The notes under the pieces: model-generated
Seen by the model: the letters and a program-made list of their open reading frames with translations, nothing else
Databases searched by the model: none
Told to the model about the DNA's origin: nothing
Program-made: the position numbers and the translations under genes
Shown: positions 54,661 through 64,000 of the stretch, piece after piece
Position numbering within the stretch: the stretch's first letter is position 1
Layout: each line of letters begins with the position of its first letter
Assembly (NCBI GenBank): GCA_031216915.1
Contig: CM062290.1
Location: forward strand, 252,532,581 to 252,596,580
Direction of reading: 5' to 3'
DNA length: 64,000 bases
From: Pictodentalium vernedei
Lineage: Eukaryota > Mollusca > Scaphopoda > Dentaliida > Dentaliidae

Positions 54661-55589
54661 CACTTAACGGTACTGCAATCACAGAAGTGGACAGAAAATG
54701 TGGATTGAATCACGACTGGGTTATGATCCGATCAAAACTTTCTGTCTGCGCCCTTCCCTGCAACACTTTAAAATCTCTCCTATCGAAATGAAATGCGAGA
54801 ACATCAATTTCAGGGATGAAAGTGGAAGATACCTGAAATGTCTGAAATAAGCTGTAACACTCGTAAATTTAACCTGAATATTGCGTTTGTTCAGAAAATA
54901 AGAGGATATATAGTTGAGGTATAATTTGGTAACATTTTACTTTTATAAATCTACATGTAGATGTAAAGAAAAGAAAATTTCAAAAATCCGATAAATTTTT
55001 ATAAATCCATACGTACATTTATAGAAAATAAAATTTCAATGATTCGATAAATTATCTGAAATCAGCCAATTAATTAAATTTTCTCATCCCAGGAACATTG
55101 AATCTGAGATGCTAATTCTGTTTATTTTTCTTGATGTGGTCTCGATTTCACAGCATTTTATTTAGAAAACCTTGAGCCACTGGGGTTCAATACGGTTGCT
55201 GTGGACCGGTCGCATTCCACATGCAGACAATATTTTCACCACACAGTAATTTTAGATTCAAACACTAACAAGAGTCTGAAATCACATACTGGGCAGAACT
55301 GCATATCCCTCAGTTATACTAATCAAAATCGAAGAATACAGCTGGATGCCATGATACTACATCTGAACGAAACCGCATGATGATGGTTTTCTGAGGATTT
55401 TCCATACATTATTTGTGCCAAGTTTGGTTCACACTGGCCAGGTATTTTCAGATAAGATAACAAGTGCACCGCCAGGCGATGGATCAATATACGGCCTCCT
55501 ATGAAGAAATTGCGCTTGTGAAGAAATTTTGAGTTGAACAAAAGGTCAATAATTACTTCAAAAATAATTGTAAATTCCTGGCTTACGAC
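54661..55589. other. No gene recognised
   Basis: No exon, RNA gene or recognised element was found. Short dispersed-repeat phrases such as TGTGCCAAGTTTGGTTCACA (about 55416) occur. Confidence 0.45.
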
Positions 55590-56340
55590 CCATTAAAGTT
55601 GAATATATTGTTTTCAAGTTATTGCGTGGAAAATCAAAAGTCACCAAAACTCCCAGATGGTTGCCATGTCGGCCATATTGGACATGCCAGAATGCTGGTT
55701 ATCGAAAGGAACCATCCTCTAGTCATGACAAATCAACCATAAAAACAGTATGTATTGGATATATTGTTTTCAAGTTATAGCATGGACAAATAAAAGTTAA
55801 CAGACGGACGGATGGATGGATGGACGCACGGACGGACGGACGGATGGACGGACGGACGGACGGACGGACGGACGGACGGACGGACGGACGGACGGACGGA
55901 CAGGTGGATGGATGGACATTGATGCTGGTTATTGAAAGGAACCATCCTCTAGTCGTGACTAATCAACCAAAAAATAACAGTATCTGTTGGATGTATTGTT
56001 TTAAAGTTATCACATGGGAAAACAAAAGTTAACGAACGGATGAACGGACAGACAGAGAGACAAATGGATGGACGGATGGACAATGGTGCTGGTTATCGAA
56101 AGAAACCATCCTCTAGTCATGATTAATCAACCATAAAAAACAGTATCTGTTGGATTATCAAATGGACAATCAAAAGTCCCTAAAAATCCAAGATGGCTGC
56201 CCTTATCGAAGGGAACCATCCTCTAGTCATGATTAATCAACCATAAAAAGCAGCATCAGTTGAATCTATAGTTTTCAAGTTATCGCGTGGACAATCAAAA
56301 GTCCCTGAAAATCCAAGATGGCTGCCCTGGTGGCCATATT
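55590..56340. repeat. Dispersed ~155-bp repeat, tandem copies with (GGAC)n
   Basis: At least four copies of the CCAGAATGCTGGTTATCGAA..GGAACCATCCTCTAGTCATG..TAATCAACCATAAAAA..GTTTTCAAGTTAT unit seen at 1-290 are present. A tetranucleotide run of GGAC/GGAT units spans about 55803-55905. The 70-residue frame at 55820-56032 is a by-product of that run. Confidence 0.8.
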
Positions 56341-56935
56341 GGATATGATATGATATGATATGATATGATATGATATGTTTATTTACCAATATACAAAAAT
56401 ACAGAATGATAAATATATACGTATGGTTACATCATAACAGGATTCTCGTATACAGTAATATTATTTCAGATATACATAGATAATTGGACATAACAATTTT
56501 TGTATACCAGCAGGGAAAGGCACAGCCAGATTGGCTGTCTTCCCGCCTTTCCCTCTGACAGAAAAGAGAAAACTACAGAATGACGGAAGGAACTCGAAGA
56601 AGAAAATGATGCAAAAGTACAACATTGTTATTTCTGTTTTAGCTCCAACAGACAGAGTTACACCGCGACATTTGCACAAGAGAATGTTGGGTGGACGGTA
56701 TCATTTACAGCACGGTACTTTTGAAATGGTCTCAAAAATTTTATCGGTTAGTTGATCCGAACCTCGGTTGATTTTTGTGAGAATAACAGCTTTAAAGTTT
56801 TGGAACAGTTGAGACCAAATGAGGAAACCGGAAGGGACGAGAATACCAGACATAAATCCCCACTGAAGACAAGTCATGCACAGAATGAAGACTTAGTGGC
56901 ACCTTGTGTTGTTTATACTAGTGTAATACTATAAT
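56341..56935 (-). mobile_element. Possible LINE 3' fragment with (TATGA)n tail
   Basis: Seven tandem GATAT/TATGA pentanucleotides at 56341-56377 are followed by TTTATTTACCAATATACAAA. Read on the minus strand, this is an AATAAA-containing end with a pentanucleotide tail, as many LINEs have. No RT motif is recognisable in the following ~550 bp. The host repeat (GGCCATATTGGATATG) is interrupted at 56340. Confidence 0.35.
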
Positions 56936-57059
56936 ATTCCTGGAAAGTTAATATTATTACTTGTGGGCATAAACTGAGAAAAGGAAGCAAATGGGTTGCA
57001 TTCTGGGTGATTTTTAAAGTTCAGGGGCGTACTAAGTAACACAGTCCGGGCAGTAGGGA

Positions 57060-57485
57060 TTAGAACAGGAAGTATGGTTACGCCAGAATGCTGGTTATCG
57101 AAAGGAACCACCCTCTAGTCATGACTAATCAACCATAAAAATAGTATCTGTTGGAGGTATTGTTTTCAAGTTATCGCGTGGACAAACAAAAGCTAACAGA
57201 CGGACAGACAGACAGACAGACAGATGGACATTTCCATACCATAATAAGGCCGTATAAAAATGTGATTTCTCATAGGGTTTCCATGGTAAGTATGACCTGC
57301 AATTACGGCCATGTTTCAACACGATGAACATTACATGAGGATCATTGGTCGAAGGTGTCGCAGTCATCATGTGAAGTTTCAAAACATTTGGCCTTGTAGT
57401 TTCAGAGGAGAAGATTTTTCATAAACGACAAATCAGAATCAAAGAATGCCTCTGGCAGCCATGTTTTTCATCCAACAAGAAACAA
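57060..57485. repeat. Dispersed repeats (155-bp family and a segment shared with 63583-63808)
   Basis: 57070-57250 matches the 1-290 family. 57262-57485 (GTGATTTCTCATAGGGTTTC, GATCATTGGTCGAAGGTGTC, TGTGAAGTTTCAAAACATTT, GAATCAAAGAATGCCTCTGG) matches 63583-63808 in order and orientation. Confidence 0.75.
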
Positions 57486-58270
57486 GAAATTATAGCAAAG
57501 CTATGCAAAAAAAAGGACGATAAAAAAATTCCAGAGCTGCGAGTAACTACCTGATGAGATTTTTTATATTTTGTAATTTTAATCTCAAATGGAAAGGATA
57601 ATCTTCCAAGTCATGTTTACATAGTGCTAGTTCAAGGTTTAGGGTGGCAGTTTTCTGAATGCAGAGATTGCTTCCGATCCAAGGTTATGCTACTATACAG
57701 TGCTAAAACTGTATTTCTCAGAATTCCTGCTGTAAAATTTAGCCTTATAGATGAGAGTGAGACCATACCAAATGAGTAATGTTATAGTAGCTATTAGTAA
57801 ATGAAGCCTAAAATAATCAAACAGTTAGAAAATAAGAACACACAAAGGTTAGAAAAAGACAAAAATTAACATTTGACAATTTCACAGCTGGTCCTTTTTA
57901 AAAATTAAACCAAACGTTGAAGGAAATATTTATAAACTTTAATTATGCAGTGTTGTTGATTTAGAAACACGAGGAGAGCTGAAAACAGCACTTCTAAAAA
58001 TGGCTAGAAGAGTTATTCAACTCACTCTTCTCGATTTCTTTAAGGGTAAAAATATTTTTCATAATCTTATTGATTAGGAATAGAATTTACCTTCGACGAG
58101 TACTGCAGTGACTGTAGCTGTAGTCTATTTAAGAAATTCACCGACAATCCCTTTCTACCTTTGTTGAATGATTGCATTCACTTCTTTACAATTACTGAAT
58201 GCCCACGTGGAGAGGTTAATGCAATTCGTGAATCGATTGGTTGTCCATATCCAAGGCCTGCATAAAGTAA
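57486..58270. other. No gene recognised
   Basis: AT-rich sequence without a coding frame or known element. Confidence 0.45.
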
Positions 58271-58473
58271 CCCTTTACCTAAGGAAAAACATTTTTTTAT
58301 ATTGTAATCTTTTGCTTCCAATAGGTGGCTGATGACCACTCATTGGAACGAGTGCATTTGGCTCGTTCCAATGTGAGGTGATAAGCTATGTTTTGGAAGC
58401 AAAAAATGAAATTTTTTAGTTATACGAGAATTGTTTTTACAAGTGCTGTCTGCTACTAGCATTAGGTAATGGG
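58271..58473. mobile_element. piggyBac-like MITE 3
   Basis: The ends CCCTTTACCTAA and TTAGGTAATGGG are inverted, with one mismatch. The right flank is TTAA (58474-58477) and the left flank is GTAA (58267-58270, one substitution). Internally, CATTGGAACGAG and CTCGTTCCAATG (about 58342-58373) form a perfect 12-bp stem, and an outer arm TTTTGCTTCCAA / TTGGAAGCAAAA (about 58309 and 58391) pairs as well. There is no coding capacity. Confidence 0.75.
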
Positions 58474-58477
58474 TTAA

Positions 58478-59655
58478 TCGACCCCCAATAAAAAACGTGA
58501 CAAACTATAAACAATAGCATCATTGAATATTAAATGCACCAGGTGGAATGGATGTGGTTTTCCAAATAAAAGTGCAAGGTATTCATTTTGAAGTTTGCAT
58601 TCAGTGTTTAATAAAGAATTTTGCCTTCCTGAAAGAGAAGAGTAATTTACCACATTTGTGGACTGAACAGGGCCAATATAAGGAACCGGTTCTGACTAAC
58701 TGGCCATGAGTCTGCAGTTTATGACAAAATCAGATCACTTTAGTTGGACGTGCTGTGAATAGGTTCTGACCAATGACAATTCTTAATTTCATCAAGTGTA
58801 TTTGCATCAAGTGTAATATTAGTTTTGTTACTGATGTTATCTACAATATGAAAGGTTTTTCTATCATTTTCACAAGTCTCTGATCTGCAATATGTATGGT
58901 CTGTCAAATGAGCTCATTACTCTGGCTTGAGAGATAACTGAAAGTGTGATCGTTGGAAAAGGTCGGTTTTTGCCCCTCACAATAGGTATGATCTTCCATA
59001 CCCTCCTATTAAAAATTGCTATTACCAAAAATTAGCCTATGTTTTGTTTACTGAAGTGAATTTACTCAGCAGTTATAATTTTGAAACATCATAATGCCAT
59101 AAATCAAAATAGCTATACAGACTATTACAGTATACCATGAGCACTTGGCCTTAAACAATAAAAAAATGAAAACCTGATCATTTTTTTATGTATGTGTTTG
59201 AATTGACTGGCATGATCACAAATATTAATTAATTTTTTATACAAACTTTACATATCAACTCGATTTCAATCTAAATATTATTTACGTAAGAACTGTAGAT
59301 TTATAAGTTGACAATCGCTTTTTCTGACATCTGCATCAGCAGTGATTTTACTTACGCACAGAATTATCCCCCTTAGATTAGCGTCTTGAAAAGATCAATC
59401 CACGAATGTTAGCAAAGCCAAAGTGGGATAAACTGTGTAAATTCGGGATTGTATTGCTAGACCATTTAATGAATCCCATAAAATTGCGCTGAAAAGCATA
59501 TAAATGTGCGCTCACCTCACTTATGCACAGAAAATCAAATGTAATGGCTTCGAAAATGGATATTTCATTCGATACACACAGCTTCAAATTCAAGTTTATA
59601 AGACTGAGAGACATGCCACAGTTAACTGTCGTCTTTCCCACTTGAGTTCAAGTTT
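58478..59655. other. No gene recognised
   Basis: No element or exon was recognised. The 87-codon minus-strand frame at 59378-59641 has no known motif. Confidence 0.4.
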
Positions 59656-60720
59656 AGTAAGTCGATTATAAAACTGTAATATCTTGAATACACTTTTGTG
59701 GATGCAAAGGGAAATGGCGCTCTTTTGCCTGGTGGGTGTGAAAGAAAAGTTTTGAATTCGAAAGTCAGAGAAACTCCCAATAACGTCCGGTGTACCACAG
59801 GGTAGTGTTTTGGGTCCGATCTTATTTTTTTTATTCATAAATGACCTTCCCGACTCATTCTCAAGTAATGTAAGACTCTTTGCAGATGGCTGCGTCTTGT
59901 ATAAAGCAATTAAAACCCCCAAGAGATAGCGAGAGCTTACAAAATGACCTCCGCAACCTCCAAATTTGGGAAGAAACCTGGCAGATGAAATTCAATGCCG
60001 ACATATGTTCGCCTCACATATTTCAAATAAGAAAATACCCAGAGGAGACCCTTATTTTTTACATAACCATCATCTTGAAACTGTGAAAGAAAGTTTACCT
60101 AGGCGTTACAATTCGGGATGATCTAAATTGGTACACTCATATTAACAACAAAACAGCTATAGCTAATCGGACTCATGGATTTCTCCGCCGTAATATGAGA
60201 CAGTGCTCAAGCCCCGTCAAAGCATTAACTTATAAAACTCTAGTAAGGCCACTATTGGTATATTCTTGTCGTGTTTGGTCTCCCCATGAGCAGGGTCAAT
60301 CCGATCAAATTGAACAGATTCAGAGAAAAGCAGCACGTTATGTATACTGCAAATATTTTGATCGAACTCCTGGGTGTATTACAAAATTCTTAAATGATCT
60401 AAAATGGGAACCATTACTATGCCGGAGAAATAAAGCAAGAGTTGCATTACTTTATAAGATCAACAATAATATTGTTGAAGGCTCTAAGCATATTATAAAC
60501 CAATCAGACAGCCGAACTAGGGGCAAACACAAATTCAAACAAATACCAGCAACTACAGACACATTTAAATATTCATTTTTTCCACATGCCATTGTAACAT
60601 GGAATGCTGTTGTTTCACAAATGGGTTCCCTTTCTCAAGATCTAAATAAATTCAAAACAATTCTTGAGTCAATCCGCCTAAGGGAAGTCCAGTATAGACC
60701 AAATATAAAATATTAACTAT
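59656..60720 (+). pseudogene. LINE reverse transcriptase fragment of a third family
   Basis: Sequence joins at [16 protein letters not shown] (about 59784), FINDLPDSFSSNVRLFADG (the FADD active site is now FADG), and LQNDLRNLQIWEETWQMKFN. After a frameshift come KVYLGVTIRDDLNWYTHIN and then an intact 173-codon C-terminus (60195-60716): TYKTLVRPLLVYSCRVWSPH, QIEQIQRKAARYVYCKYFD, LKWEPLLCRRNKARVALLYK, IVTWNAVVSQ. The style is CR1/Jockey-like, but the Cys/His motif of L-A to L-D is absent, so it is a separate family. It is 5'-truncated and inactive. Confidence 0.85.
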
Positions 60721-61199
60721 GCTTTAATATAATGCTGATATCCATATCTTTTAAAGTTTTTCACATTTTTCTAAGTACCATATGTAAATATGCGCACCAT
60801 CTAAGCCCGTGGAGTCTTACTCTCTAACGCATAGGCAACAAAGATTATACAGGTATTTGGAAGAAGAAGTCTACTACGAAAAGTAGAAAACCGATGATTT
60901 TTTGATGCAACGCTCCGTCTCACAACGTTCGAGACCTGCACTCCTTTTCAGATTGCGAACCCATCGGAACAGCCACGGAAATCCCATCCATAAACCCAGT
61001 GAACGGGACATCCATTGGGGTATTGAAAATGTGAAAACGTTGAGATTGAAAGCAGTATTTGGTATTTTTTAATCATTACTGATGATCGGACACGATCTGA
61101 CAATCGTCTTTCCAAAATATGGCGATTTCAGATGATTTTCGAAAAACATGTCTCAAAACAATCACTAACATGCCGCCACATAAATTAGTTTGGCACAAT
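60721..61199. other. LINE 3' flank, no gene recognised
   Basis: Probably 3' UTR of the preceding LINE fragment, then unassigned sequence. No tail or target duplication was resolved. Confidence 0.4.
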
Positions 61200-63170
61200 A
61201 TATCCCTCGTTACTAGGGAGGCACGTTGGTTGCTAAGGTAGCCAACTAACATCATTGCCGACTCCTTGTTTTAGATCCCTGGTGTATTATAGGTACATAT
61301 ATTGAATTTAGTCAAAATTGTCCTAATAGATAGCCCATCGCTAGGGAGGCACGTTGGTTGCTATGGACACCAACTGACATCACTACAGACTCCTTTTAGA
61401 TCCTAAGTGTATAATGGGCCCATATATCAGACTTGGCCAGAATTGGCCCAATAGACCACCTAGGGAGGCATGATGGTTTTGGTGTCTAGTGCATTATGGG
61501 TTCATATATCAAATTTGGTCAAATTCACCCCGTTTTCGACTCCATGGTTTAGATCCCTAGTGCATTGTGGGTCCATAGATTGAATTTGTTCAAAATTGAC
61601 CCAATAGGTCGCCCGTTGCTAGGTAGACACGTTGGTTGTTAGGGAAACAAATTGACATTATTACCGACTCCTTGGTTTGAATCCCTGATGCATTATGGCT
61701 CCACATATCAAATTTAGTCAAAATTGGCCCAGTAGGTCGCCCGTTGCTAGGGAGGCACGCTGGTTGTGAGGGAAACCAACTGACATCATTTTCGATTCTT
61801 TGGTTTGGGTCCCTATTGCATTGTGGTTCCATATATCAAATTTGGTCGAAATTGGCCCAAAAGGCCGCTCGTTTCTAGGGAGGCACATTGCTTGCTAGGG
61901 AAATAAACTTGCATAATTTTCGACTCCTTGGTTTGGATTCCTAGTGCAACACTGCATTATGGGTTCATATATCAAATTTGCTCGCCCGTTGCTAGGGAGG
62001 CACGTTGGTTGTTAGGGAAACCAACTGACACCATTTTCGATACTTTTGTTTGGATCCCTAGTGCATTGTGGATCCATATATCAAATTTGGTCGAAATTGG
62101 CCCAAAAGGCCGCTCGTTTCTAGGGAGGCACATTGCTTGCTAGGGAAATAAACTTGCATAATTTTCGACTCCTTGGTTTGGATTCCTAGTGCAACACTGC
62201 ATTATGGGTTCATATATCAAATTTGCTCGCCCGTTGCTAGGGAGGCACGTTGGTTGTTAGGGAAACCAACTGACACCATTTTCGATACTTTTGTTTGGAT
62301 CCCTAGTGCATTGTGGATCCATATATCAAATTTGGTCGAAATTGGCCCAAGGGGCCGCCCGTTGCTAGGGAGGCACGTTGGTTGCTAGGGAAACCAACTG
62401 ACATAATTTTCGACTCCTTGGTTTAGATTCCTAGTGAATTATGGGTTCATATATCAAATTTGGTCAAAACTTGCCCAATAGGTCGCCCGTTGTTAGGGGG
62501 CATGTTGGTTGCTAGGGAAACAAACTGACATCATTGCCGACTTCTTGGTTTGAATCCCTGATGCAATAAGGGTCCACGTATCAAATTTAGTCAAAATTGG
62601 CCCAGTTGGTCCCTCGTTGCCAGGGAGGCACGTTGGTTGTTAGGGAAACCAACTGACACCATTTTCGATTCTTTTGTTTGGATCCCTAGTGCACTGAGAA
62701 TCCATATATCAAATTTGGTCGAAATTGGCCCAAGAGGCCGCCCGTTGCTAGGGAGGCACGTTGGTTGCTAGGGAAACCAACTGACATACTTTTCGACTCC
62801 TTGGTTTGGATTCCTAGTGTATTATGGGTTCATATATCAAATTTGGTCCAATTGGTCCAATTGGCCCAATAGGTCGTCCGTTCCTAGGGAGGCACGTTGG
62901 TTGCTAGGGAAACAAACTGACATCATTACTGACTCCTTGGATTGAATCCCTGATGCATTATGATCCACGAGTGAATTTTATTCAAAATTGGCCCAGTAGG
63001 CCGCCCGTTGCTAGGGAGGCACGTTCGTTGCTAGGGAAACAAACTGACATCATTACCGACTCCTTGGTTTGCATTATGGGTCCATATATCAATTTTGATC
63101 AAAATCGATGCAACAGATCGCCTGTTGCTAGGGGTGTTGCGTGTTGCTAGGAACGTCACGTGATGTAGTA
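61200..63170. repeat. ~127-bp tandem array with higher-order duplication
   Basis: About 15 units carry CGCCCGTTGCTAGGGAGGCA, CGTTGGTTGCTAGGGAAACC, AACTGACATCATTTTCGACT, CCTTGGTTTGGATCCCTAGT, GCATTATGGGTTCATATATC and AAATTTGGTCAAAATTGGCC. A 245-bp dimer (about 61865-62109) is repeated almost exactly at 62110-62354, which produces two near-identical 71-codon frames at 61928 and 62173. Those frames are not genes. Units near the left end are the most diverged. Confidence 0.9.
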
Positions 63171-63977
63171 AATTGTAAATTAGTCTAACTCCCGGTGTAT
63201 TATGGGAGAATATCTCAAAAGTACCCCCCCTCCACACCCCCATGCCCCCTCCCTTGTTACTTCCCTCAACTGATGGTTCACTCACTTTACCCAATTGGAA
63301 TCCGAATGTTCCTTTGAAAACAATTATATTGTCCCTTTTTGTTCTTGGGAAGATTCCTTGAATAAGAGCCGTCCTCGTAAATCTCTTCTCGGGCGTTCCT
63401 TCCGGTGAATAAAAAAAGTGTTTATAATATAAAGGACTCTCGAGTTCAGACGCCTCCGGCGTATGAACTCGTGCGCCTGCGGCGCAATCGTCCTTTACAA
63501 AAATGAGGAACAGTTGTAGAGAACCTCTCATAGACCTTTCCTGAGCTTGGTTCACATTGGCTCAGTAGTTCCAAAGAAGAAGATGAAAATGTGATTTACC
63601 ATAGGGTTTGTATAGTAACTGTAACCCACAATTGCAGCCATGTTTGCAACCCAATCAACATTAAATGACGATCATTGGTAGAGGGTATCCCAGACATCAA
63701 TCGTGTGAAGTTTCGAAACATTTGTTGTTTCAGAGAAGATTTTTGAAAATCCACCAACGAGAATCAAAGAATACCTCTGGCGGCCATGTTTTTCATCCGA
63801 TGGGAATAAAATGAGGACCATTTATAGAGGACCCCCGATAGACCATTTCTGCCAAGTTTGGTTCACATCAACGCAGGGGTTCCAGAGAAGATGAAAATGT
63901 GATAAGTTTACGGACGTCGATGGGCGTAGAGTGATGGCAATAGCTCACTTCACTCTTTGGGCCATGTGAGCTAATTA
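63171..63977. repeat. Fold-back sequence and terminal dispersed repeat
   Basis: 63418-63500 folds on itself: AAAGGACTCTCGAGTTCAGA pairs with the downstream GCAATCGTCCTTTA side, and the self-complementary GACGCCTCCGGCGT and GCGCCTGCGGCGC lie inside. 63583-63808 matches 57262-57485. The end (about 63940-63977, TAGCTCAC..GTGAGCTAAT) is another variant of the repeat-ending palindrome. The 174-codon minus frame at 63031-63555 shows no domain. Confidence 0.6.
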
Positions 63978-64000
63978 TAGGAATAATCATCAGGAATTTA

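Noticed and set aside
59378-59641. 87-codon minus-strand frame as TCTP exon 3
   Set aside because: No SGVDIV, LQET or YIKDYMK-like residues; unrelated to TCTP.
61928-62388. Two almost identical 71-codon frames as a duplicated gene pair
   Set aside because: They are the 127-bp array read in one frame, duplicated with the 245-bp dimer.
63031-63555. 174-codon minus-strand frame
   Set aside because: It spans the array edge, a fold-back and a dispersed repeat; composition and context do not support a gene.

Overview
This is eukaryotic, repeat-dominated DNA, most likely from a mollusc (bivalve or gastropod). The evidence is the intron/exon structure of one host gene, abundant non-LTR retrotransposons, tRNA-derived SINEs, piggyBac-type MITEs and a DIRS-type element. 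Several long tandem arrays also end in a palindrome of the form AGCTCACC..GACT..AGTC..GGTGAGCT, and repeats of that style are familiar from mollusc genomes. The species call is inference. No bacterial operons, rRNA genes or CRISPR arrays are present, and tRNA-like sequence occurs only inside SINEs.

Host gene content is small. On the minus strand, two exons of a translationally controlled tumour protein (TCTP/TPT1-like) gene are visible at 43149-43264 and 29003-29163. They have matching splice phases and are separated by a ~14 kb intron. That intron contains a 4.9 kb LINE, a LINE 3' fragment, a TatD-DNase-like pseudogene, a piggyBac MITE and two tandem arrays. Exons 1-3 were not found and may lie beyond the right edge.

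Layout. 1-5 kb: dispersed repeats, SINEs and a 164-bp-period array element (about 1148-4505) carrying a nested TTAA-flanked MITE. 5.2-11.1 kb: a decayed DIRS-type (tyrosine-recombinase) retrotransposon on the minus strand, reading gag-like, RT, RNase H and recombinase, with a nested long-TIR MITE. 11.1-13.6 kb: tandem repeats and a minus-strand copy (L-A) of a CR1-like LINE. 14-20.6 kb: gene-free DNA with several tandem and segmental duplications and an 819-bp direct duplication carrying a 63-bp minisatellite. 20.7-23.8 kb: a TATA promoter-like segment, an ORF1-like frame and LINE copy L-B. 24.2-28.2 kb: two tandem SINEs and LINE copy L-D with a nested SINE. 29-43.3 kb: the TCTP gene region with LINE copy L-C, which carries a 2A-like peptide. 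44.7-49.9 kb: a nearly full-length, decayed LINE (LINE-S) on the minus strand whose ORF1 holds an SGNH/GDSL esterase domain. 50.7-54.65 kb: a second 164-bp array element. 55.6-57.5 kb: dispersed repeats. 58.3 kb: a third piggyBac-like MITE. 59.7-60.7 kb: a LINE fragment of another family. 61.2-63.2 kb: a 127-bp tandem array.

The clearest biological themes are as follows. One LINE family (L-A to L-D) has four copies sharing a 3' end, and one copy encodes a 2A ribosome-skipping motif. Two of those copies share a UGA at the same RT codon. A terminal palindrome recurs at the ends of otherwise unrelated tandem-array elements. Mobile elements are nested and can be ordered in time from target-site duplications. 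All coordinates of decayed elements are read by eye and should be taken as approximate.
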